A DNA stretch of 39,392 nucleotides. It comes from RFTU01 sp032122355. Its GTDB lineage: Bacteria > Pseudomonadota > Gammaproteobacteria > Burkholderiales > Burkholderiaceae_C. The notes under the pieces are model-generated. The model was given only the letters and a program-made list of their open reading frames with translations. It was not told where the DNA came from and searched no databases. Within the stretch, counting starts at the first letter, position 1. Each line of letters begins with the position of its first letter. The translations under genes and the position numbers were made by a program. Shown here one piece after another: positions 1-7,503 of this stretch. Where the stretch lies: assembly GCA_032122355.1 (NCBI GenBank), contig JAUMCS010000020.1, forward strand, positions 1-39,392. The letters run 5' to 3'.

Positions 1-2
1 GC

Positions 3-281
3 CAAGCCATCGAACCGATTATCGGGCACCTCAAATCCGATCACCGACTGAATCGGTGTCATCTCAAAGGCGCTGACGGGGATGCGATACACGCAGTGCT
101 ATGCGCTGCGGGCTACAACATCCGTTGGTTGCTGCGGATGATCCGCAAAGGCGGCATCCGCCTTTATTTTTTCCTCATAAAACTGCTCGCCTTATCCCAT
201 TTTTTAACCAAAATTCTGCCCAAAATTTCCATAGTCCCGTTCAGACTCATTTCACCAACCATTCAATTGGTGGGGATTTGA
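3..281 (+). mobile_element. IS5-family transposase, C-terminal fragment (cut by window edge)
   Basis: The reading frame is open from base 3 to the TGA at 279-281. It starts with the residues QAIEPIIGHLKSDHR, which matches the last catalytic block of IS5-type DDE transposases: a Glu, six residues, then a Lys. It continues with GAD-DAIHAVLCAAGYNIRWLLRMI, also typical of the IS5 group. About 90 residues are present, and the rest of the element lies left of the window, so I cannot say whether it is intact. The tail after RMI is hydrophobic and less recognisable. I could not place the terminal inverted repeat with confidence. The element ends less than 100 bases from a tRNA-Asn terminator. The family call is firm; the exact IS name is unknown. 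Confidence 0.85.
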
Positions 282-340
282 ATTTTTCATGGGCGACTAC
301 ATATCCTACACCGTGCAACTGCAGAGGATTTCCCCAATAA

Positions 341-370
341 AAAAACCCAACTGACATTGGTTGGGTTTTT
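341..370 (-). terminator. Rho-independent terminator downstream of tRNA-Asn
   Basis: A perfect inverted repeat, AAAAACCCAAC (341-351) and GTTGGGTTTTT (360-370), encloses an 8-base loop. It starts 6 bases beyond the tRNA 3' end on the minus strand. Read on the minus strand it gives a CCCAAC/GTTGGG stem followed by a U run. Because it is symmetric it could also stop transcripts arriving from the IS element on the plus strand. Confidence 0.85.
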
Positions 371-376
371 GTATTT

Positions 377-452
377 TGGCTCCTCGACCTGGGCTCGAAC
401 CAGGGACCTACGGATTAACAGTCCGGCGCTCTACCGACTGAGCTATCGAGGA
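377..452 (-). tRNA. tRNA-Asn (anticodon GTT)
   Basis: The minus strand reads TCCTCGATAGCTCAG at the 5' end. It has a 7-bp acceptor stem (TCCTCGA with TCGAGGA), discriminator G and an encoded CCA. The anticodon arm contains CTGTTAA, giving anticodon GTT (Asn), and the T arm carries GGTTCGAGCC. The length is 76 bases including CCA. A terminator follows immediately, and the probable promoter lies just upstream, so this looks like a single-tRNA transcript. Confidence 0.97.
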
Positions 453-463
453 ACAATGATGTT

Positions 464-469
464 AGTATA
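464..469 (-). promoter_or_regulatory. Likely -10 box of the tRNA-Asn promoter
   Basis: The minus strand has TATACT (5 of 6 matches to TATAAT) twelve bases before the tRNA 5' end, which puts the start point close to the mature end. The -35 region is weak; CTGAAC at 16-base spacing is the best candidate. The thiE stop lies about 50 bases upstream, so read-through from the thi operon is the alternative source of the tRNA. Confidence 0.45.
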
Positions 470-517
470 ACTCTTTTTCAATACAGTTCAGGCTGCAGCG
501 TATTTTTTTATTAAAGA

Positions 518-1225
518 TCACAGGCTGGGGTGTGGCAGCAGTGGCACATCTATACCAGCCAAGCCTTGTGTTTGGCCTTTCTGTAAGGCCGCCGCAAACC
601 GGCCAACCCGCTCAGCGTTCACCTCGCTTAAGCCTCGCACCACACATACGCCATCCACCGCAGTAGCTGCTGTTTGAAGCACTTGTTCAGGGTGCAAAAT
701 GCCACCAATGGCCACTACAGGTACACCAGCCATACGCACCCACCAGCGTAAATTATGCAAACCTTGGGGCTGCCATGGCATAGCCTTAGTTAAGGTAGGC
801 CATACCGGACCACACGCTACATATCGCGGCTGAAAGGTGCGCGTACGGCATAGCTCCCACAAACTGTGGGTACTCACACCCAAGGCCAAACCACGCTCAA
901 CCCGGCTCATCAATTCAGCACGCTCTGGTGATGTTAGGGCCAATAAATCTTCTTGCCCCAAATGTACCCCCGGTGCTTGCGCTTCAAGGGCCAACTTCCA
1001 ATGATCATTAATAAACAACTGCGCCCCAACAGCACGGCAGGCCGCTACACTGTGCTGAATTTGATCACGCAAATGGGTAACGGCTTGCGGCTGTTGCAGA
1101 TTGACTTTGGCACGCAGCTGCACCGTGCGCACACCAGCTTCTAACAAGGCTTGTAAGTGCTCGAAATGGTCTGCAATAGCATACAAGCCCAGCGCAGAAT
1201 ACTGCTTCCCCCCCAATAAGGTCAN
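518..1225 (-). CDS. thiE: Thiamine-phosphate synthase ThiE
   Basis: Joins HMP-pyrophosphate to thiazole phosphate carboxylate to give thiamin monophosphate, in the cytoplasm. It is a TIM-barrel protein of about 232 residues. Counted from a TTG at 1216, family marks are VQLRAK (32-37), the Asn-Asp pair at 70-71, GVHLGQEDL (83-91), GPVWPTLTK (136-144, the TxTK phosphate/pyrophosphate motif) and VAIGG (168-172). The first certain in-frame start is that TTG at 1216-1214, preceded by no good ribosome site. In the same frame, three codons upstream, an NTG sits at 1225-1223 on the edge of the N run. If that base is A it forms ATGA with the thiD stop, which I prefer as the start. It is the last gene of the thi operon. 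The function is sure; the start depends on the gap. Confidence 0.93.
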   Translation of the reverse strand, partial: XTLLGGKQYSALGLYAIADHFEHLQALLEAGVRTVQLRAKVNLQQPQAVTHLRDQIQHSVAACRAVGAQLFINDHWKLALEAQAPGVHLGQEDLLALTSPERAELMSRVERGLALGVSTHSLWELCRTRTFQPRYVACGPVWPTLTKAMPWQPQGLHNLRWWVRMAGVPVVAIGGILHPEQVLQTAATAVDGVCVVRGLSEVNAERVGRFAAALQKGQTQGLAGIDVPLLPHPSL

Positions 1226-2103
1226 NNNNNNNNNGCTTGCACTTGCTCATCCCATGACAAGGCAGGCAAAGCACCGGCAACCGCAGCAAAGCCACTCAAT
1301 GCCTGTACGGGGCCAGCCCCTGCACCTGCCGCATAGCCGTGCCGCAAGCCTTGCGTGGTGAGCATTTTGGCCAAAACACAAGCATCGGCTGCTACAAACC
1401 CCAGAGCCATCGCAGCGGCAGCGCCACTGGCAAAAGTACAGCCCGTGCCATGGTTGTGCTGTGCTGGTACACGGGGCAGCGTTAGCCAGCCCCGAGCATG
1501 CTCGGTATCTAGCCAATCCGCCGCTAAGGGGCTGGTTGTCTGGGCACCCTCCAGCCCATCACCGCCAGTGATACAAACGGATTGCGCCCCCCAGCGCCTC
1601 AAGCTTTGTGCCATGGCAGGTGCCGTATCGGCTTGCCCACACAATTGTTGGGCTTCTGTTTGATTAGGTGTAATTAAAGTAGCACGGGGCACCAATTCAT
1701 CACGATAAGCTGCCACCACATCAGCATTGCCCAAAACGGCCCCTGTGCTTGCCCTGAGCACAGGGTCAACCACCAAAGCCAATGGCTGATACCTACGTAA
1801 TTCATCGACGCACCGAGCTACCAACTTAATGGCTTGCACACTGCCGAGCAAACCCGTTTTGATCACGCGCGTAGGAATATCGGTTTTCAAAGCCTGCAAT
1901 TGCGCCTCTAGCAAAGCTATCGAAACCGCTTCAAGCTGAGTCACGGCCACTGAGTTTTGCGCCGTGACCGTGGCCACCACAGGGCATAAATGTACGCCCA
2001 GAGATTGCGCCGCACGCTGATCAGCGCTTAACCCCGCACCACCACCGCTATCATTACCTGCGATGCTCCAAAGCACCGAGGCTTGTAAAGGAATCATCGT
2101 CAC
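1222..2103 (-). CDS. thiD: Hydroxymethylpyrimidine/phosphomethylpyrimidine kinase ThiD
   Basis: Phosphorylates HMP and HMP-phosphate to HMP-pyrophosphate for ThiE. It is a ribokinase-fold protein with AGNDSGGGAGLSAD (15-28, substrate glycine-rich loop), VVDPVLRASTG (111-121), TPNQTEA (145-151) and NHGTGCTFASG (217-227, anion hole with the conserved Cys222). The length is about 293 residues including four unknown ones in the N run, so the C-terminal end is uncertain. The start used is GTG at 2103-2101, which shares one base with the thiG TAG stop; an ATG two codons later is possible. The overlaps on both sides suggest translational coupling within the thi operon. Confidence 0.95.
   Translation of the reverse strand: MTMIPLQASVLWSIAGNDSGGGAGLSADQRAAQSLGVHLCPVVATVTAQNSVAVTQLEAVSIALLEAQLQALKTDIPTRVIKTGLLGSVQAIKLVARCVDELRRYQPLALVVDPVLRASTGAVLGNADVVAAYRDELVPRATLITPNQTEAQQLCGQADTAPAMAQSLRRWGAQSVCITGGDGLEGAQTTSPLAADWLDTEHARGWLTLPRVPAQHNHGTGCTFASGAAAAMALGFVAADACVLAKMLTTQGLRHGYAAGAGAGPVQALSGFAAVAGALPALSWDEQVQXXXX
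1225..1234. other. Run of ten undetermined bases (assembly gap)
   Basis: Bases 1225-1234 are N. They fall exactly at the thiD 3' end and thiE 5' end. Read through, the thiD frame passes the ten Ns and meets TGA at 1224-1222, so the stated length keeps a sensible gene junction. A placeholder gap of unknown true length is the other possibility. Confidence 0.95.
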
Positions 2104-2936
2104 TACCCCAACAAAACAGGCTCATTGCCAACAGGTGTACTGGCCACCGCGTAGTCTTGCTGCGCCATAATACCCGCACGCCAAGCACTGCGGCCAGATT
2201 GGATAGCCAGCTTAAAGGCATGCGCCATAGCCACGGGGTCACGCGCTTGCGCAACTGCTGAGTTCAGCAAAACGGCATCAAAGCCCATTTCCAAGGCCAA
2301 AGTGGCATGGGAAGGCGCACCGATACCTGCATCAATAATCAATATCGCATCAGGCAGACGCTCACGCAAAGTACGCAAGGCATAAGGGTTAAGTATGCCT
2401 TGACCCGAACCAATAGGAGCCCCCCAAGGCATTAATACAGGGCAACCGGCATCCAGCAAGCGGCGACAGGTGACTAAATCATCGGTACAATAAGGAAACA
2501 CCTCAAAGCCATCACGCACCAGCGTTTGTGCTGCTGCCACCAACTCAAAGGGATCGGGCTGCAAAGTATGCTCATCGCCCGTCACCTCCAACTTAATCCA
2601 AGTGGTGTTGTATAGCTCACGTGCCATATGCGCTAATTGAATGGCTTCACGTGCGGTACGACACCCGGCAGTATTCGGAAGTAGGCAAGCTTGCTGCTTT
2701 TGCAAGGCTTGTTGTATAGCCGCAATAAACCCATTATCTCCGGCAGCCGCCAAGGTACGCTTGAGACCCACAGTAACTATTTGAGTACCCGAAGCTACAA
2801 TGGCTTGATGCAAAACCTGCGGCGAGGGATAACCTGCTGTACCCAGTAAAAAGCGGCTATGGAATGAAGTGCTGATAGTCGGAGACCAAAGGTCCGAAGC
2901 CAAATCCGCAACAAAAGATGAAACCGAATTATTCAT
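2103..2936 (-). CDS. thiG: Thiazole synthase ThiG
   Basis: Makes the thiazole phosphate moiety of thiamin from 1-deoxy-xylulose-5-phosphate, dehydroglycine and ThiS thiocarboxylate. It is a TIM barrel of 277 residues. The Schiff-base lysine is K115 in WIKLEV. Other family marks are LLPNTAGCRTA (85-95), PYCTDDL (148-154) and the phosphate-binding GSGQG (176-180). The N-terminus is about 15-20 residues longer than the shortest family members, but the ATG at 2936 is the plausible start. It sits 21 bases after thiS and overlaps thiD by one base. ThiS and ThiO, its direct partners, are encoded immediately upstream. Confidence 0.97.
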   Translation of the reverse strand: MNNSVSSFVADLASDLWSPTISTSFHSRFLLGTAGYPSPQVLHQAIVASGTQIVTVGLKRTLAAAGDNGFIAAIQQALQKQQACLLPNTAGCRTAREAIQLAHMARELYNTTWIKLEVTGDEHTLQPDPFELVAAAQTLVRDGFEVFPYCTDDLVTCRRLLDAGCPVLMPWGAPIGSGQGILNPYALRTLRERLPDAILIIDAGIGAPSHATLALEMGFDAVLLNSAVAQARDPVAMAHAFKLAIQSGRSAWRAGIMAQQDYAVASTPVGNEPVLLG

Positions 2937-2957
2937 AAAAAGTATCGGCGTAAAGTA

Positions 2958-3161
2958 TTAACCCCCTACGATGGGCTGAAATAGCAAAACTGCGTCCCCT
3001 GATTGCAGCACATGGCCCGAACGCTGAGTACGTGGTACAAACAAGCCATTCACTGCCGTCGCACAAGCCACCGGCAAATCAGGCAAACCCGCTAAAAATC
3101 CTTCAAGGGTAGTACCCATAGCCAACTGATGTGGCTTTTGATCCAATAAAACGGTAATCAT
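2958..3161 (-). CDS. thiS: Sulfur carrier protein ThiS
   Basis: Small ubiquitin-like protein that carries sulfur as a C-terminal thiocarboxylate to ThiG. It ends in the required Gly-Gly (66-67) after FQPIV, and contains the central AVNGLFVPR (36-44) typical of the family. I chose ATG at 3161, giving 67 residues, the usual family size. It is preceded by GAGG eight bases upstream, whereas longer starts at 3191 (TTG) and 3188 (ATG) only add a non-conserved leader. The frame also stays open back to the thiO stop. It lies between thiO and thiG, its functional partners. Confidence 0.93.
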   Translation of the reverse strand: MITVLLDQKPHQLAMGTTLEGFLAGLPDLPVACATAVNGLFVPRTQRSGHVLQSGDAVLLFQPIVGG

Positions 3162-3191
3162 TCTATGAGCCTCAGATGGATAAGACATCAA

Positions 3192-4259
3192 CTAAGCACT
3201 TTCAAAATATAGGGGCATATTACATGCCAATAAAGCATCCTGCACCAAGGCCGGTGCCAGTAACCAACCATGACGAAAAAGGCCATTGATACGAGTTAGC
3301 CCCGATTGTGTATGAATCAAGGGTTCATTGTCAGGCAAGGCGGGGCGCAGGTTGACATCCATGCGTATGATGCGTGCTTCTGCCAATGCTGGAAAAATGC
3401 TATGAGCCGCAGTTAACAACTCTACAGCACTACGCACCGATACCCCTGAGCGATCTTCACTTTCAATTTCACTGGCCCCGACTAATAAAGTATCAGTGCT
3501 GCGAGGCACTATGTATACACGGTGGCGTGAGTGCAACAGGCGTACGGGTCGCTTGAGCCCATGCTCAGGCAAATGCAACCAAAGCAACTCACCCCGTACA
3601 CCACGCACAGGCAAGGCGGGCCTACCGCCCGCTCCGCGCACATCAAACACATGGTCAAAGCGGTGCACGCGGCCATCTTCTGTGGTAATAAAACCAAGCT
3701 CAACGGCACTCACAGGCGTATTCCAATGCCATTGCGCCTGTGGGGATTGGTGCTGCAATGCCATCATGGTAGCTACGGCATCCATGTGCCCTTCATCGGG
3801 CAGTAGCCAAGCGTAGGCAGAGCTGTACAACACAGGCTCTAACTGAGCCAGTGCTTGCGCCGTCAGCACCTGAGGCTGAGGAGTATGCGCTGGTGCCCGC
3901 TCCAGCCGAGCCAGTACTCGTTGTGCTGCCCCCACTTCAGTACGATGCGCCAGCAGCAAGCTGCCCGCGCGTTGCATGAGGTTAGGCTGCCCAAGTTGTG
4001 CGGTAATGTGTTGCCACAAGCCCATTGAGCGCCACCCCAGCATGGCCACATGAACGGAACTATTATCCAATTCAGCCAAGGGGCTTAGCATACCCGCGGC
4101 GGTAAAACCCGCCGATTGCTGCCCATCAAAAGTGGGGGAAGCATGGTTGCGGTCAAAAACTTGTACCGCAAAGCCCTGCTGCGCCAAGCTCCAAGCCAGT
4201 AATCGGCCTAATAGCCCGGCACCTGCAATACCTATGGTTTGCTGGTTACCCTGCATCAT
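3192..4259 (-). CDS. thiO: FAD-dependent glycine oxidase ThiO
   Basis: Oxidises glycine to the dehydroglycine used by ThiG. It is a D-amino-acid-oxidase-fold flavoprotein of 355 residues. The N-terminal FAD motif IGIAGAGLLG lies at 9-18 (GxGxxG 13-18), and the C-terminal block NGLFRHGWLLAPAL matches the family's substrate and FAD closing segment. Two adjacent ATG codons (4259 and 4256) can serve as start, and neither has a strong ribosome site. It begins 8 bases after the thiC stop and runs directly into thiS. A thiO here rather than thiH implies the oxygen-dependent route to the thiazole, which suits an aerobic or facultative organism (inference). Confidence 0.93.
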   Translation of the reverse strand: MMQGNQQTIGIAGAGLLGRLLAWSLAQQGFAVQVFDRNHASPTFDGQQSAGFTAAGMLSPLAELDNSSVHVAMLGWRSMGLWQHITAQLGQPNLMQRAGSLLLAHRTEVGAAQRVLARLERAPAHTPQPQVLTAQALAQLEPVLYSSAYAWLLPDEGHMDAVATMMALQHQSPQAQWHWNTPVSAVELGFITTEDGRVHRFDHVFDVRGAGGRPALPVRGVRGELLWLHLPEHGLKRPVRLLHSRHRVYIVPRSTDTLLVGASEIESEDRSGVSVRSAVELLTAAHSIFPALAEARIIRMDVNLRPALPDNEPLIHTQSGLTRINGLFRHGWLLAPALVQDALLACNMPLYFESA

Positions 4260-4267
4260 GCGATTTT

Positions 4268-6172
4268 TTAAGTTTGGTTCTCGGGGGTTTTTAATTGTGA
4301 AATGGGCACATAAAATTCACCGCCGTTAGCCTTGAATTGGTCTGATTTTTCAGTCATACCCTGAGCCAATGCTTGCTCTTCCGCTAATCCTTTGGCAGCG
4401 GCATAGTCCCTGACTTCTTGCGTGATTTTCATGGAACAGAACTTAGGCCCACACATGCTACAAAAATGCGCGACTTTACTGCTGTCTTTGGGCAAGGTTT
4501 CATCATGAAATTCACGCGCAGTATCGGGATCTAGTCCAAGGTTAAATTGATCTGTCCAGCGGAATTCAAAGCGGGCTTTTGATAACGCCTCGTCACGAGC
4601 ACGAGCACCAGGATGACCCTTGGCCACATCGGCAGCATGAGCTGCAATTTTGTAAGCAATAATACCCTGCTTGACATCATCACGATCAGGCAAACCTAAG
4701 TGCTCTTTGGGTGTCACATAACACAACATGGCCGTACCCATCCAGCCGATCATGGCTGCACCTATGGCACTGGCGATGTGGTCGTAACCGGGCGCAATAT
4801 CTATGGTGAGAGGGCCTAATGTGTAAAAAGGGGCTTCATGGCAATGCTTGAGTTGCTCATCCATGTTGGCTTGGATCATGTGCATGGGCACATGACCTGG
4901 CCCCTCAATCATGGTTTGCACGTCATGTTTCCAAGCAACTTGCGTAAGCTCACCTAAAGTTCGCAGCTCAGCAAATTGGGCTTCATCATTGGCATCTGCC
5001 CCCGAACCCGGACGCAAGCCATCACCTAATGAAAAGCTCACATCGTAAGCTTTCATGATGTCGCAAATATCTTCGAAGTGAGTATAGAGGAAGTTTTCTT
5101 GATGATGAGCAATACACCACTTGGCCATGATAGAGCCACCTCGGGAGACAATACCAGTGCGCCTTTGGGCAGTCAAATGTATGTAGGCCAAACGCACGCC
5201 AGCATGGATAGTGAAGTAATCAACGCCCTGCTCTGCTTGCTCAATCAGGGTGTCTCTGAAAATAGCCCAGGTCAGATCTTCGGCCACACCACCGACTTTT
5301 TCAAGGGCTTGATAAATGGGTACCGTACCGATAGGCACGGGGCTATTGCGAATAATCCAATCACGCGTGGTGTGGATATTTTTACCGGTGGATAAATCCA
5401 TCACGGTATCACCACCCCAGCGTATAGACCACACGAGCTTTTCCACCTCTTCTTCAATACTGGAAGTCACGGCTGAATTGCCAATGTTGGAATTAATCTT
5501 GACCTTAAAGTTGCGCCCAATGATCATGGGTTCAACTTCGGGATGATTGATGTTAGCGGGAATAATGGCACGACCCCGTGCAACTTCTTGGCGAACAAAT
5601 TCAGGGGTGATAATGTCAGGAATAGCTGCCCCCATGCTGTTACCGCGCAAGCGCTGCTCACGCTCAGGGCTTGATAGATATTCTTGCATCCACTCACGTC
5701 GGCCATTTTCACGTATGGCGATATATTCCATTTCGGGCGTGATGATGCCGCGCTTGGCGTAGTGCATTTGCGTCACATTCGCACCGGCTTTGGCACGGCG
5801 TGGCTGGCGCTGCAAACCCACAGCAGAATCCCGCAATGCTTGCAAACGATCGGCATCGCGCTCTTCGTGGCGGGCCCCATCATCCAGTGCTTGCAAATTA
5901 CGGCCCGCATAGCTTTCGGTATCGGCCCGATCTTCAATCCATTTAGCCCGAACTGCTGGCAAACCTTGGGTCACATCAATACTCACACTGGGATCGGTGT
6001 ATGGGCCAGAGGTATCGTAAAGAGTGACCACTTCACCATTGGTGAGGCGTACCTCACGTTGTGGCACCTGTACATCAGGGCTGGAGCCTTGAAGGTAAAT
6101 CTTTTGTGAAGCCGCAAAGGGCTCACGAGTGAGTTGCAACATACTGTGCAAAGATTTATCGGGAGCATTCAT
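4268..6172 (-). CDS. thiC: Phosphomethylpyrimidine synthase ThiC
   Basis: Radical SAM enzyme that rearranges aminoimidazole ribotide into HMP phosphate, the pyrimidine half of thiamin. It has 634 residues, normal for proteobacterial ThiC. The C-terminal CSMCGPKFC (C571, C574, C579; the C-x2-C-x4-C cluster of ThiC) is intact, and blocks such as MIEGPGHVPMHM and GPLTIDIAPGYDHI are present. The start ATG at 6172 has AGGA nine bases upstream. It is the first gene of the six-gene thi operon. The 87-base leader shows no THI-box, which is unusual for thiC (see findings). Confidence 0.98.
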   Translation of the reverse strand: MNAPDKSLHSMLQLTREPFAASQKIYLQGSSPDVQVPQREVRLTNGEVVTLYDTSGPYTDPSVSIDVTQGLPAVRAKWIEDRADTESYAGRNLQALDDGARHEERDADRLQALRDSAVGLQRQPRRAKAGANVTQMHYAKRGIITPEMEYIAIRENGRREWMQEYLSSPEREQRLRGNSMGAAIPDIITPEFVRQEVARGRAIIPANINHPEVEPMIIGRNFKVKINSNIGNSAVTSSIEEEVEKLVWSIRWGGDTVMDLSTGKNIHTTRDWIIRNSPVPIGTVPIYQALEKVGGVAEDLTWAIFRDTLIEQAEQGVDYFTIHAGVRLAYIHLTAQRRTGIVSRGGSIMAKWCIAHHQENFLYTHFEDICDIMKAYDVSFSLGDGLRPGSGADANDEAQFAELRTLGELTQVAWKHDVQTMIEGPGHVPMHMIQANMDEQLKHCHEAPFYTLGPLTIDIAPGYDHIASAIGAAMIGWMGTAMLCYVTPKEHLGLPDRDDVKQGIIAYKIAAHAADVAKGHPGARARDEALSKARFEFRWTDQFNLGLDPDTAREFHDETLPKDSSKVAHFCSMCGPKFCSMKITQEVRDYAAAKGLAEEQALAQGMTEKSDQFKANGGEFYVPISQLKTPENQT

Positions 6173-6259
6173 GATGGATAGTCCTACGCAATAATGAAAT
6201 CACAAGCTAAAAAGCAATCAGATTGTGACATCAAATCTATGTATTTGGCTTAAGCCCCA
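6173..6259 (-). promoter_or_regulatory. Short leader between nth and thiC; no riboswitch seen
   Basis: This 87-base AT-rich interval must hold the thiC promoter if the operon has its own. I see neither the CTGAGA nor the GATCTGG-type cores of a TPP riboswitch on the minus strand. The GCGTAGGA just before thiC looks superficially like the THI-box 3' end but is more simply the ribosome binding site. I could not pick a convincing -35/-10 pair. Confidence 0.4.
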
Positions 6260-6907
6260 TCAGAGTTTTATTGGCTTTTTTTCAGGCCCACGGTAGCCAC
6301 AAAAAGCGGCCACTGCACATACCTGACACTCAGGCTTACGTGCTTTACACACATAACGACCGTGCAGAATCAACCAATGATGGGCATGTTGTTGATAAGC
6401 TAGGGGCACCCGACGCAAAAGCGCCTGCTCTACCTCTAGCGGCGTTTTGCCTGGTGCAAGACCGGTGCGATTAGCCACCCGAAAAATATGGGTATCCACA
6501 GCGATGGTAGGCTCATGAAAAGCAATGTTCAACACCACATTAGCCGTTTTACGCCCTACCCCGGGTAAGGCCTCAAGGGCTTGACGATCATCCGGAATTT
6601 GCCCTTGATACATTTCAAGCAAAATGCGACATGTTTCATGCAAATTTTTGGCTTTGGTGCGGTATAGACCAATACTTTGAATGTAATGGCTGATCCCCTC
6701 CACACCTAATGCCAGCATTTTGTCAGGTGTAGGGGCCACTGCAAACAAGTGCTCTGTAGCTTTGTTAACACTACGGTCAGTGGCCTGTGCGGACAACAAT
6801 ACTGCCGCTAGTAATTGAAAATGATTGTGATATATCAACTCCGTTTGTGGCTCGGGATTGGCCCTATGTAATGTCGCAAAGATACCCTCAATAGCCGCAC
6901 GTTTCAT
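6260..6907 (-). CDS. nth: Endonuclease III (DNA glycosylase/AP lyase)
   Basis: Removes oxidised pyrimidines from DNA and nicks at abasic sites. It has 215 residues, the normal length. The helix-hairpin-helix LPGVGRKTANVV (114-125) contains catalytic Lys120, and VDTH (137-140) supplies catalytic Asp138. The [4Fe-4S] loop is complete: C187-x6-C194-x2-C197-x5-C203. The ATG start overlaps the rnfB stop as ATGA (6904-6907). It is the last gene of the long mla-tal-pgi-rnfB-nth series. Adjacency of nth and an RnfB-like ferredoxin protein recurs in betaproteobacteria. Confidence 0.98.
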   Translation of the reverse strand: MKRAAIEGIFATLHRANPEPQTELIYHNHFQLLAAVLLSAQATDRSVNKATEHLFAVAPTPDKMLALGVEGISHYIQSIGLYRTKAKNLHETCRILLEMYQGQIPDDRQALEALPGVGRKTANVVLNIAFHEPTIAVDTHIFRVANRTGLAPGKTPLEVEQALLRRVPLAYQQHAHHWLILHGRYVCKARKPECQVCAVAAFCGYRGPEKKPIKL

Positions 6908-7503
6908 AGGTTAGGCGTAGTTGAGGCTATAGGCGACGATGCCAAAGCCGCCAAACGCTCATCATGCTCTTGTTGCTCACGCTGTAGGCGTTCCACTCGA
7001 AATTCATAGCGATGTCGCGCCTCTTGCGCTTGCTCCGGGCTCCAAGCAGCCCAACCGGTTAGCTCACCCGAAGCAGGCTCAAGAGAAATACAATCAACCG
7101 GGCAAGCCGGTATGCAAAGCTCACAGCCCGTACACTGGCTTTCAATGATCGTGTGCATGCGCTTAGGTGCGCCTACAATGCAATCGACCGGACAAGCCTT
7201 GATGCAAAGGGTACAACCTATGCACCAGTTTTCATCTATCACCGCCAATTGCCGCGGGGCCTCCTGCCCATGTGCCGAGTTTAGAGGCATTACCGCGCGA
7301 CCCGTGATAGCAGCGAGGCGTTGTATACCTTCAGCTCCGCCTGGTGGACATTGATTAATTTCACACTCATGATTGGCGATGGCCTGAGCATAGCTACGGC
7401 AGTTAGGGTAGCCACAGCGAGTGCATTGTGTTTGTGGCAAAGCTTGGTTGATTTTTTCTTGCAAGCTTGAATCAATAGAGTGTTCCCGTTTAACTGAGCT
7501 CAT
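6904..7503 (-). CDS. rnfB: RnfB/RsxB-type electron transport protein (stand-alone)
   Basis: Iron-sulfur protein related to the B subunit of the Rnf/Rsx complex. The N-terminal Fe-S domain has C27, C30, C35 and C52. Two ferredoxin motifs follow: C94-IGC-TLC-IKAC104-P and C124-TGC-ELC-IPAC134-P. The C-terminal 60 residues are charged and alanine-rich. Unlike classical RnfB it has no N-terminal membrane helix; the first 25 residues are polar. No rnfA, C, D, G or E is nearby. It overlaps both pgi (ATGA, 7500-7503) and nth (ATGA). The partner is unknown; the context suggests, as inference only, supply of electrons or cluster support to a soluble enzyme such as Nth. Confidence 0.9.
   Translation of the reverse strand: MSSVKREHSIDSSLQEKINQALPQTQCTRCGYPNCRSYAQAIANHECEINQCPPGGAEGIQRLAAITGRAVMPLNSAHGQEAPRQLAVIDENWCIGCTLCIKACPVDCIVGAPKRMHTIIESQCTGCELCIPACPVDCISLEPASGELTGWAAWSPEQAQEARHRYEFRVERLQREQQEHDERLAALASSPIASTTPNL

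Noticed and set aside
253..272. CACCAA/TTGGTG hairpin at the end of the transposase frame
   Set aside because: Only 6 bp with an 8-base loop and no U run; too weak to call a terminator or IS terminal repeat.
3162..3191. Longer ThiS start (TTG or ATG near 3190)
   Set aside because: The ten extra residues are not conserved, and the ATG at 3161 has a good GAGG and gives the normal family length.
5684..6109. 141-codon open frame on the plus strand
   Set aside because: It mirrors the thiC N-terminal coding region and has no ribosome site or family features.
6173..6200. GCGTAGGA before thiC as the 3' end of a TPP riboswitch
   Set aside because: No other THI-box element is present and the interval is too short; it works as a ribosome site.
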